Shown piece by piece: positions 54,620-64,000 of a stretch of DNA of 64,000 nt; positions within the stretch are counted from its first letter, which is position 1, and every line of letters starts with the position of its first letter. The position numbers and the translations under genes were made by a program. The stretch comes from Siphonodentalium dalli (Eukaryota; Mollusca; Scaphopoda; Gadilida; Siphonodentaliidae). The stretch is taken from contig CP136067.1 in NCBI GenBank assembly GCA_032622095.1, positions 177,354,556-177,418,555 on the forward strand. The letters run 5' to 3'. The notes beneath the pieces are model-generated. The model was not told the DNA's origin. It worked only from the letters and a program-made list of their open reading frames with translations, and did no database searches.

Positions 54620-55199
54620 CCGTAGCCGCTATTTAAACACGTTCATATGATGAATGGTATAAGCCTCTACACGAGCCTCCAATGGCCGCTTGATTTAGCA
54701 AAACGTTAAAAACATATGAATGCACTGGACATAATGTTTCGTCGAACAGACCACAAGAGGGCATACACATAGTTCCCGCTTTATGGGAATTAATTTAATC
54801 ATAAATCGATTTGTGTTAATGTGTTGTTTTTTCGGTACCACGTGAGAGACCCGGGGGATTGGTAGGCGTCAGATTGCTACGAATACACAAGTTGAATTGA
54901 ATTGTTTAATGCGTAAAGCGAACATTTAAGGTGGAACATAAACAAAACATATATACACTATGTACATGAGATATTTCAATAATCATTGTAGCATCATATT
55001 ACAAACACACTATATAAGTAATATATTCATTATAAAAATCACGAATCTAACTGTTGATCGACTCACATAAATAGTGGTAGATATAATAACTGAAATAAAT
55101 TACATATGTATGTAAATGCTGTCAATGCCAGATCACCAGTATAGTTGTATGTTATTGTAATTTTCTGAAGGTTATTTCAAAATATACTCACCGTTTTAA
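54620..55199. other. Non-coding, nothing recognised
   Basis: No frame or repeat of note. Confidence 0.4.
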
Positions 55200-56323
55200 G
55201 GGTGGATACACACATGCATGTAATCTCTGTAAATATCGTGTATTTGGCGTTTACATGGATCATACAGACATGCAATATGTGTCCGCTGACAACCCAACCA
55301 TTGCGGCTATGTTTGACTACACTGAGTCAAGATCTGAACGTGCCGAGAGTTGTTGACTCGGAAGAAGTCGTCAGGCCGCATTAAAATAATTGTTCGCGCG
55401 ATAACCCAAATGGTGGACGTTCTGTTTAAATCTTTGTCAGTCTTCTCTTGATCTTTGTACCAGTGATGGCCCCAGGATTTCCCCAACGCAAGGGCTATGA
55501 TCCCCAACATGGGGGCTATTTTATGCCGGAAGTTACCGGACTGATCATTGCATATTTCCTCGACAGGGGGGGTGTAGAACCCTGAGTCCTTAGTACATAT
55601 ATGGACTATTTAAGTAAAACATATTGTGCATTCTTTCCCAGATAATCCCGGCTGATACATTCAACTAAATCACTTTGTTATACGAAGCTTTCGAGAACAA
55701 GCCACCCCCATCATGGATTATGGTCGAAATATAATACAAGCCTGTACAGACTAAAATTGTGAGTTAGGAACTTGTTCAACCTTTGGCTTGAGAAACATAT
55801 TCTGTACATTCTGGGTGAAAAATGGGGGTGTCACTCGTTTGAATTTCAACGCTGTATCTGCATTAACCTGCACAAATATTTGCATGGAAATCCCAATTAA
55901 ATGTTGTCAAAGAGCTCGCTCTCCGAGTATCCCAGCAATGTCAACAAACCGGTATCAACATAAAAGAGCTTCAAATTCATCATATTTTATTTTCGTTTTG
56001 GATGACCCTGTTTCGAAATAAAATAACGAGAAACAAATCAAGTATAAAATGGACGGACTCACACTTTTCGAAATGAATTAAACTCGTGAATAGCAGCAAT
56101 ATATGTCAGACAGGATTATTCATTTCATGAAAGGATACATTTTTATGACTGGCCTGAAATTTCTTTACTGCAGTTAGCTTATAACTACTCAGTTATCTCG
56201 CCTATTGAAAAGGACCGATCGCGCGATATCGATTAATACTATCAATGATTGGTGTGACCATGTAAAATACATGGATTACATGGATTATACATACATAAAT
56301 TACATACAAGTGTGTATCCACCC
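55200..56323. mobile_element. Candidate PIF/Harbinger-like non-autonomous element
   Basis: Long-range inverted ends: GGGTGGATACACACATGCAT at the left; the right end read in reverse is GGGTGGATACACACTTGTAT, and similarity continues for ~35 bp (GTAAT..TGTA). TAA precedes the left end (55197-55199) and follows the right end (56324-56326), a 3-bp TWA-type duplication typical of PIF/Harbinger. The 1124-bp interior has frames of 77 codons or fewer and no DDE transposase or Myb-like domain. Confidence 0.75.
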
Positions 56324-59300
56324 TAAGGAGAGATTTAATAGCAATTGATATCAAGCCATAAACTTTTCTTGCGTTGGAGATAGCCAATAGTATTTTGGTA
56401 TGAACTTTTTTCACGGATATCTCAAAATTCATCAGATATCAGTAGAAGATGATATTTGTCCCCTACCCCGTTACCACCCCGTTACCACCCCGTTACCACA
56501 CCGTTCACAAGTATTACACTACCCCGTTACCACACTGTTCACAAGTATTTTTTTTGTTTAAACATATTTTATTGTAATATAATATTACACAAGGGATCGG
56601 GGCACAAGTTTTAACAACTTAAATCCGCCCCTCTCCCATATACATTTTAACATATACAAAGTAGATGACGAACATAACATATATACAGGATGATGTATGG
56701 TGTGGTTGTGATTGCTGTCTGTCCTATCCTGCTTTTGAAATTTCATCTGAGGTAGTCAACATTTGTAACGCAAAGGAGGATCTCGCCTATATTTGTTAGC
56801 GGAGGGGGCCTAATTAAAACGTTTCGTTGATGAAATGTATGAATAAACAAAATGGAAAAGAATTTCATTGCGTCGATTCGATTCTGATGATATCCCTGTG
56901 AGTAAGGAGGAAATGTTAGATACACGGTATACTATTTCGCCACCAGTATACTAACGACTGTCATAGATTTACAATATCGATTGCATAACTAGTCGCTAAG
57001 TTTCCTTTGACGTGACACAGCTAGTGAAATCGATAGGGATAATACTGGTTTACGTCGAAGTGAGCCTTACTTTACTATAACGGACTTTACGCCCCAGTGG
57101 CGGGATATTTAAATTAATTAATCAATTTTATCATACAAATAAACACAATATGCTATATTTAGCGAAAAGAGTGATGTCTGACGGTCATAATGATATATTA
57201 TAATTTAACTGTTGTGTTAGATTGCTCATATCAAGTGCCATGTTTTTACGAGTAACCTCATATCTGTTACGTTAGGAGAAGACCAGATCTGTTACGAAGT
57301 TCGCATGGTCAAATGAGTTCGTGTTCTTTGAAATTATGTAAACATTGTAATAAAGTATATTTTTCGCATTAAATTACAACTTTTGTAAAGGTCAGAACAA
57401 CTAATATGATCGTACATGACACGTATAGTGGGGCAACCACCCATGATGCGATTCAATATTACAAAAATCACATGGTAATAATTATGCGTACATATAGTAC
57501 CACTGGTTAATTGTCGCCACATGTTGGTTTGTTGGCTATCCTGCTTTACAACAATCTGGTTTGGGTACTCAAATTGACCTTGCTGTTTTCAGAAAACATC
57601 TCTTACTGTAATCTTGCATCTGATTACACGACGCATGGGTATTCATCGTTATTCCAATTAACTTTTGTTATCGGCGACATAACGTTAATAACAATTTATA
57701 TACATGTAACGTCATGGAGTGGCCCCGGTGGTGATCACATGAGATCCGATGACACAAACGACGTCACGCATCATACTATGACGTCTTCCAAGTTCTCTGG
57801 TTTTTATCAAGCCGACGAACGAAATTGGTCTAAATAAAACTAATAGGCCTCATCTATGCTAAATTACATGGGAATTCTTCGGAAGTTGTGTAGTGGCCCA
57901 ATATATTTTCATCTCGTTGGTCCATTGCCGATTCCGCACTTTAGCAATATCCACACAGTTGCTAACCGGAAGTCACGTCATAAAATTGAAAAACAAATCT
58001 CGATACACGCTCACCGTAGGTAATGAAAACGTGGTGATTTTTGATGAGCGGGTGATTACGCCTGACGTCCACTATAGAAGAGTAAGCCAAATTAACCGTA
58101 CGTCGACGTACATCAGTATTATCGAAACCGATTTCAGTAGCTGGATTAAGTCGAAGGATACTTGGACTTATGGCTACATGTATCATAGCTTTAAACTATC
58201 GAATAAAGAACATGTTCACGTTTGCGCATGTTACTGTCGGCAGCTGGTAACAAATACTGCTCCAGAATGCCATCACTGCCCCCCCCCCCACACACCATGG
58301 TAATAACGACCGTATACTACTATGTGTAACGCGCGTATATATGCACATAATTTACAACATACCGTGTCATTGATAGTTTAGACCCATACCATGTTCTCGA
58401 AGAAATACCACGTGACTTCAGGCATGCAGTTGTTGATCAAAAGCGCAGAATCACCAATGGTTGAACGTGATGGTCATGCATTTTGCTATACTTCACAACT
58501 TCCTGTGTGATAATGAACAAATGAAGTATTTATTTATTGATAAACAGTCATTATAAATAAATAGTTTCATATTAGATCAATTTAGTTAGTTAGCTTCATG
58601 AAAACCAGCTACCTATGACGTCATGACATGTTTCATGACGTCATTTTGGCTTTGTGGGTCAGAATCCAGACAAGTCTGTCCTTCTCGTGTCGTCTCCGGA
58701 CAACTGATTTCGCCTAACTAGATGTGACCTATATACTCAGACACGTTCAAATTACTATAACAAGGGACAATCATATAGGGTCTACCGGTACGGTGTCCGT
58801 ATGAACTCTCATGTCTATTTAACTTTCTACTCATATATGTGCCTGTATCGGGCGGACCTTAGGTCAGAAGGGGGCAAGCGTATAAGTGTTGGCTCATTTG
58901 GCAGCGACATATAACATTCCAAATGTTATACGTTCTTATATCATATGTCCTATATTATACCAAAGGCAAATGTTTAAATCATAGGTATGTCGAAATTTAC
59001 TCCTTCCAAAACGGTTTACACGATTGTATAGGTTAATGACTATTTCACGTTATGTTGCAAGGTTCTTTTCCTCAGCATCATACCGCATCGTTCTATATGT
59101 TATGCGTTACCTTATTATCATATTATTACCTATTATATTTATAATTCGATCGCATCAGAATTCGAAATATGATTATGGAGTCAACAGAGGACATTCTCTT
59201 TTGGTATCATATTTCAGATGACGATAGTAATGCTAGACATTTCGAAATTGCAATGGTGACGTTTCATAACTCACGGATATTCGCAGTCATAAAATTCATT

Positions 59301-59774
59301 TTGCATGGCCCAAAACATTCGTTTCGCAAAATTAGGATTCCGACTACGGAAATTCATGGCTAATCGTGCGCGGTGAAAGTTTAGCTTTGCATAATCTACC
59401 AAAATCAGCACAGCGTGTACAGTATTCTTCTATCCAATCGGCACATTGAGGATATATTGTATCCTGTTGTATCGTATAATTATTTGATGTAAACATATTT
59501 TATTCCAATCAAAAAATAACATGTTTAAACATTTGACAAATATTTTACAGTAAGACCGAATAATATATATAATCGGATGATTGGAAGGGGGATTAAACAA
59601 CAAGCCCAAGGGCTTTTATTAAGTTTGCTCCCCTTTTGTTTCGCGCCCACTCTTCATTAAGTGTAGAAGTGGGGGGGGTCGGACGGGCAGGAATGAAACT
59701 ATCATAATTATAGTATAATGTTGTTGTCGTGAGAAGCAGGGAGAGAGATTGTGAAGGAGAGACATAGAGAGGAC

Positions 59775-59775
<1 letters not shown>
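56324..59775. other. Long stretch without a supported gene
   Basis: The longest frame is 136 codons (57893-58303, plus; SRYTLTVGNENVVIFDERVI), with no recognised family and an antisense frame over the same bases. 56545-56650 (AAACATATTTTATTGTAATA) and 59485-59660 (AAACATATTTTATTCCAATC) look alike and may be retroelement 3' ends. TGACGTCA occurs twice at 58616-58643. Nothing firmer. Confidence 0.35.
56462..56550. repeat. CCCCGTTACCA tandem repeat
   Basis: Three to four CCCCGTTACCA undecamers, then a larger duplication in which CACCGTTCACAAGTATT is repeated after a further CCCCGTTACCACA. Confidence 0.85.

Positions 59776-59818
<43 letters not shown>
59776..59818. repeat. (GA)n microsatellite
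   Basis: GAGAGAGAGAGAGAGAGAGA run with two GGG interruptions. The Leu-Ser repeat frame on the minus strand (59619-59867) is its translation. Confidence 0.93.
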
Positions 59819-60193
59819 TAAAGGGGATGATATGCTGGGAGAGGGGGTAGTTGTAAGAAGTGTTCAATAATTGAGTTGATTTGTTACGTAATAGTAATAA
59901 TAATGATGCTCGTCTATACTATTATTCGTGTGTCAGGCGCCATGGGATATAATTATTTGACGTGTAATGACCCAATAACATTTACTTTTTATCCCGGATG
60001 GAATAATAAAAAGACGCTTATTGTCCAATCCAGATGACCAAACTCAGAATCAAATTAAATATTTATCATTTTCTCCTGAAAGTAATTGATTTTGTAATAT
60101 TTGCCAAAAAAGGTAACCGTGGTGCGCATTCCTATATACGTGTACCGCCGTATAGCATCAATCTCAAACGTGGCACTACCGACTACATGAAAG
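59819..60193. other. Non-coding, nothing recognised
   Basis: No feature supported. Confidence 0.4.
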
Positions 60194-60326
60194 TTAAAGG
60201 GGCACTGTACACTAAATCCTGTCATGTGTGGCACCATATCCTATTATACTCAACAGAGTGCTCAAAATGAGTATAAAAGGAGATGGTCCCATAAATGGCC
60301 GGATTTAGTGTACAGTCCCCCATTAA
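60194..60326. mobile_element. 133-bp TTAA hairpin MITE
   Basis: TTAA at 60194-60197 and 60323-60326; left arm AGGGGCACTGTACACTAAAT, right arm ATTTAGTGTACAGTCCCCCA. Arms of ~57 bp pair with about ten mismatches; the loop is near ATACTCAACAGAGTGCTCAA. A half copy lies at 29945-30003. The TTAA target suggests piggyBac-type mobilisation. Confidence 0.85.
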
Positions 60327-61160
60327 TATCTAGGACATATAACTCCTTGGGGAATAGTTTCATACGTAGTTGAATAACCTGTGCTACGGCCACGTGCCCT
60401 CAATGACTCTCCATCCATCCATTACTACGTCATCTTCAACTTGTACGATCTGTAAAACTGGTGCCAAAAAGCTACCCCTGACAATTGCTCTTACGCACCG
60501 GTTGATAATTAACATATGATTTACTGACGAAAGCATCTAAATGCAGTAAATACGGACTCCTCGCTTGGGATAGTCAGTCACTAAAACAGCTGCAATTAAC
60601 GCTCGATCGAACAATTAATATTCGGAGACGAAAATAGCACAATATGTGAGTCAGGAATAGAATGAATGTCCGAATTCTGAGAACAGGGTCGGAAACGGAA
60701 GCTTCTATGTTTCATTCTCTGGAAATAATCGTTAATCCTTTTAAGCAAAAGTTTCTAAAATATCGGTCAATCCTGGGATACAGCCGGTCTTTGGTGGTTT
60801 AATTGTGTATTTGGCGTTCCATATATCAAGTTACAACAGCAACACTAATTCACACACAGTGTTTTTGCTTTGTTCCACTGAAAGAAATGTTTGAATATGC
60901 TAGAACGACATGTAACCCCAAGAATGTCATTGTGTTATTGAATTAACAAAACAACTATTTGTGTCCCTCTAAGACATTGACGCCATATACATGCACATGT
61001 AAATGGACAGAACATCTATCACAAGATGGTGTCTTCCTGGTGGCATCTCTCGTTCCAAAACGTGTTATTTTGTACATATAAATCTTTTTTAAAATGGCCA
61101 TGTTCCATATCTGTTCAAGTTTTCACGCAGTGAGGTTAGCGCTAAATATATTTACTATAT
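60327..61160. other. Non-coding, nothing recognised
   Basis: No frame, repeat or RNA gene recognised. Confidence 0.45.
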
Positions 61161-61510
61161 AATGAATGGACTATCATACTATCTAATGAATGGACTATCA
61201 TACTATATACTGAATGGACTATCATACTATATAATGAATGGACTATCATACTATCTAATGAATGGACTATCATACTATATACTGAATGGACTATCATACT
61301 ATATAATGAATGGACTATCATACTATATAATGAATGGACTATCATACTATATACTGAATGGACTATCATACTGTATAATGAATGGACTATCATACTATAT
61401 AACGAATGGACTATCATACTATATAATGAATGAACTATCATACTATATAATGAATGGACTATCATACTATATAATGGACTATCATACTATATAATGAATG
61501 GACTATCATT
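61161..61510. repeat. 24-bp minisatellite, about 14 copies
   Basis: Units read AATGGACTATCATACTATAT followed by AATG, with ATACTG, CTAATG and ATAACG variants. One unit near the end is 21 bp. 24 is a multiple of three, so both strands show an 8-residue periodic frame (MNGLSYYI), not a gene. Confidence 0.95.
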
Positions 61511-62344
61511 GAACGATGCTCTTCATTCCTCCATGCCGACGAAATGTCGGGACCCGAATTTTCTTAATTCTGTGACTTCAATAAGCCTTACTGTTGTATA
61601 TACATGTACATTATACAGTTCGTATTAGAAGGGTGAATTCAGCAGTATAGGCCTTTAGTAATTCGTAGAATAAGAAAGACTATACACCTTCAGTGACTAC
61701 AGTTATTATAACTGTACTTGCTTTCGGTTCTTTTGTCAAGCAAATGGCCATAAAATCCCTCAAAGTTTTCTGGGGCGGTATGACCACATCAATCGGCCAG
61801 CAGAACACAAAATTAGTGTTATCATTAACACTTCCCATCTCTCATCCCTATACTGCATAGCAGACTCACCCAAACGTTTGATATGTCACCTCACACTCTT
61901 TTCTATACCGATATATACCTCGTTCCCGCTATACTAAATCTATTTTCAATCAATTTCTTTCATTTACTCCATATGAATTTTTTGTATATATATCTATCGA
62001 TGCAGCCCACACTGTGAGTAGCTGAGTAACATATATATACATATAAAGGACATAATTTTCACCACTCGTGGTATTAAATTGTGGTTTTAACCACTCGACA
62101 AAAGGCTCCTGGTAAAAACTACAATTCCAATTTTGGTGATAATTTGGTTATTTCGGCTGTTATGGGTGTATTTTTATATATCTCCACTTGAATAATGTAG
62201 CTATTATCTAAAGTTGTCGTAAATTCCAATCAAATCGACTTTACAATTTCAGAAAGCACAAAGTTTGAACGACGCACACATATTTACTCCTTTATTCGGG
62301 ACGATTGATTCTGTGATAAACATAGGCCAACGATTCTGCATGCT
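61511..62344. other. Non-coding, nothing recognised
   Basis: No feature supported. Confidence 0.45.
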
Positions 62345-62638
62345 ATAGGGGCATGTTATAACTCAAAACTATCACCAAGTATTCATAGTAATAATTTTGA
62401 TGCCCATGAAAAACGTAATATTCCCTGGCACTAAACCTACAAAATAAGTCTGGCACTGAAAGAGAGTAGAATATAAGAAAAAATTATTAAAATTGTAAAA
62501 AATGATGAAAAATTGTTAGGCCAATGCATTCTCTTATATATGCGAGGCGACCTATGGTCGACTCGCATATATAAGAGAATGCATTGGCACAGGGTATATG
62601 GGTTGATACAAAAATCGGACCTGGCACTGAAAGGGTAA
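62345..62638 (-). mobile_element. piggyBac-like MITE, TTTGAGTGCCAGG type, damaged copy
   Basis: Reverse-orientation relative of 52056-52516: AGGGGCATGTTATAACTCAA, CCCTGGCACTAAACCTACAA, one 69-bp palindrome (62520-62588), then ATATGGGTTGATACAAAAAT and CCTGGCACTGAAAGGGTAA. The right TTAA is mutated and the left end is lost. Confidence 0.88.
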
Positions 62639-62784
62639 ACATAGGCCAATTATTCTGCCAATAATAGTCACAGCATGTAAATTCTTTATAACAATCACGC
62701 TGTTTTCTGGATATTTGGACATCAAATAATTAATGTTGGCATGGTTATTTGCTACTCTGTTCCGAACAGCTCACAAGAGTGTTC
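62639..62784. other. Short spacer
   Basis: Unique sequence between the MITE and the next dispersed repeat. Confidence 0.4.
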
Positions 62785-63080
62785 CACACAATTTAACCAG
62801 CCTGTTCTCCCGAAAATCGCACATTATCTGCTAACAATAGAACTTGTTTTAGGTTGATAATCTGCTGAGAATCGTCTCATTTTGAGTCGATAATGTGCTG
62901 AAAATTAGAGCATTATGGACTAATAATGAGGCGATTACATACATGCACAATGACACATACATATGCCAACTCACGACTTTTCAAGTGTACGCTCTCTAAA
63001 ATGTGTTTTCACTGTGGCCCGCGCCATAAAACGAAATAACGGACATGACTCCATTATCTGCTTATTTCAGAATCAAATAA
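62785..63080 (+). repeat. Dispersed repeat with CACATTATCTGCTAAC motif
   Basis: Homologous in inverted orientation to 46930-47195 (CCAGCCTGTTCTCCCGAAAA, AATAGAACTTGTTTTAGG, CTGAGAATCGTCTCATTTTG, GATAATGTGCTGAAAAT, TGTGTTTTCACTGTGGCCCG). Function and class unknown. Confidence 0.82.
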
Positions 63081-64000
63081 TTAACAGCGACCCTTCGTGC
63101 ATGTTGTCGAACAAAAGTTAGTGAATATCGGCCGTTGGACACGCTGCATAAGCTAAGACAAACCTGACAACCATATCACAAGTGCAATAATATGGTATTT
63201 CGTTCTTGGTATCGCCTTGATTTCATTATGCACAAATTGCAATCCCCTCGTTCGTTCGTTCGATGTGGATGTTTCGTGTATGAAAAATCAACGGTCTCAT
63301 TCTCTCGTGTGAAGACTTATAAGGTGCGAGCATTAATGACAGCAAATGAAAATTCATTAACAGAGTGGCTTTTCGTGAGCGGCGCCTTTTTTCTAATGCA
63401 AAACTAGTCGAACAGTTCTGCAGAAGATAACCGAATACCTAGTAGGGTTTCAATAATCACGCATTGTGATGGGGTCCCCCGCAAATCAGCTGTAATCCAT
63501 TGCTACAGCTTTATCGCATACCGTAAATGTACACACGACTCTGTATGCCGTTTCTTGTTGTTGAGATGTATTCCTGATGCCACAATCAATAACATAATCG
63601 AATTCGTGCATCTCTGATCATTTCATCTGTGTCTCTTGTGGTCATAATCTAACCGATCCCCTGTCCCCCCGTCTCGCTGTCTGGAAATTCCAACGAAAAA
63701 CGTCTTCCAATCGGTCACCCTTACGGTCTAATTTGTTCAGAATAGGCAACTAGTCATGCAAAACTCCGTCAAAAAACACAACATACTATATAAGACATAT
63801 TGGTTGACAATTAATATATTCGAGTAATCTAGTCTTATTTTCCAAACAAATACTATATCAGCTGGTCAATAAACCACCCATGCCACCACGTCACTACGTT
63901 TTAAAAGTGATTTCTTTTTTTCGGCTCCCTCTCCGCTCATTGTGATATGATATTCCCTCGTAAATCAGCTATGATCCATTGCTACATCATTGTCGCATAC
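63081..64000. other. Non-coding, nothing recognised
   Basis: A GATATTCCCTCGTAAATCAG segment at 63950 resembles GGGGTCCCCCGCAAATCAGC near 63472, each followed by CCATTGCTACA, so a ~480-bp-spaced direct duplication is possible. No gene. Confidence 0.4.

Noticed and set aside
57893-58303. 136-codon plus-strand frame
   Set aside because: No domain, splice or conservation evidence, and an antisense frame covers the same bases. Left as unassigned.
61142-61494. Periodic frames over the 24-bp repeat
   Set aside because: Same artefact (8-residue period on both strands).
3843-62649. Repeated frames containing LYMRGDLWSTRIYKRMHWHR or CANAFSYICESTIGRLAYIREC at 3843, 4229, 42806, 43086, 48299, 51892, 51956 and 62437
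   Set aside because: These are the two strands of the 69-bp palindrome translated. Conservation comes from the DNA palindrome, not from a peptide family.

Overview
The window is AT-rich nuclear DNA from an animal, most likely a mollusc and perhaps a gastropod. The evidence is degraded non-LTR retrotransposons, a tRNA-head SINE with a short-period tail, dispersed repeats of types I associate with marine mollusc genomes (the GGCGGCCATG-type repeat and the G-tract plus GTCC-repeat element), a block of CCCTAA telomere-type repeats, and no operons or dense coding. The taxon is an inference; no host gene here fixes it. No intact host gene could be supported. A few short stretches look like stray exons (RING-like at 11048-11251, BACK-like at 34546-34854, and unassigned minus-strand frames near 4.6 kb and 42.5-44.6 kb); all are low confidence.

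Layout. 0-5 kb: mostly featureless, with a 30-bp tandem repeat at 402-580 and an inverted-repeat element carrying two 69-bp palindromes (3989-4460). 5.8-8.25 kb: a 2.4-kb foldback-type transposon with a perfect 9-bp target duplication and terminal arms made of ~350-bp tandem units. 10.3-22.2 kb: a SINE, several copies of a TTAA-flanked MITE (called family T here), a 33-bp and a 26-bp minisatellite, a diverged GGCGGCCATG repeat field, and one T copy split by a 987-bp younger insertion. 23.6-24.0 kb: a 400-bp foldback element. 25.3-28.8 kb: a ~3.4-kb array of about 95 copies of a 36-bp unit, bracketed by a ~27-bp inverted repeat. 30.4-32.3 kb and 35.05-36.86 kb: two 5'-truncated non-LTR retrotransposons on the minus strand with recognisable but broken reverse transcriptases, the first abutting a ~30-bp minisatellite. 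38.9-52.5 kb: piggyBac-like MITEs (TTAA targets, CCCTTT termini) that carry the 69-bp palindrome, and an array of ~560-bp units (family R, 49.5-51.7 kb) into which a T element, a TA-flanked hairpin element and a telomere-like block have been inserted. 53.0-54.6 kb: two direct copies of a 430-450-bp TIR element. 55.2-56.3 kb: a 1.1-kb PIF/Harbinger-like element. 60-64 kb: a short TTAA hairpin, a 24-bp minisatellite and a further palindrome-bearing MITE.

The genes do not form a working pathway. The interest lies in transposon biology: the same almost invariant 69-bp palindrome sits inside elements with four different termini, and nested insertions next to uninterrupted paralogues allow target-site duplications to be read directly from the window.
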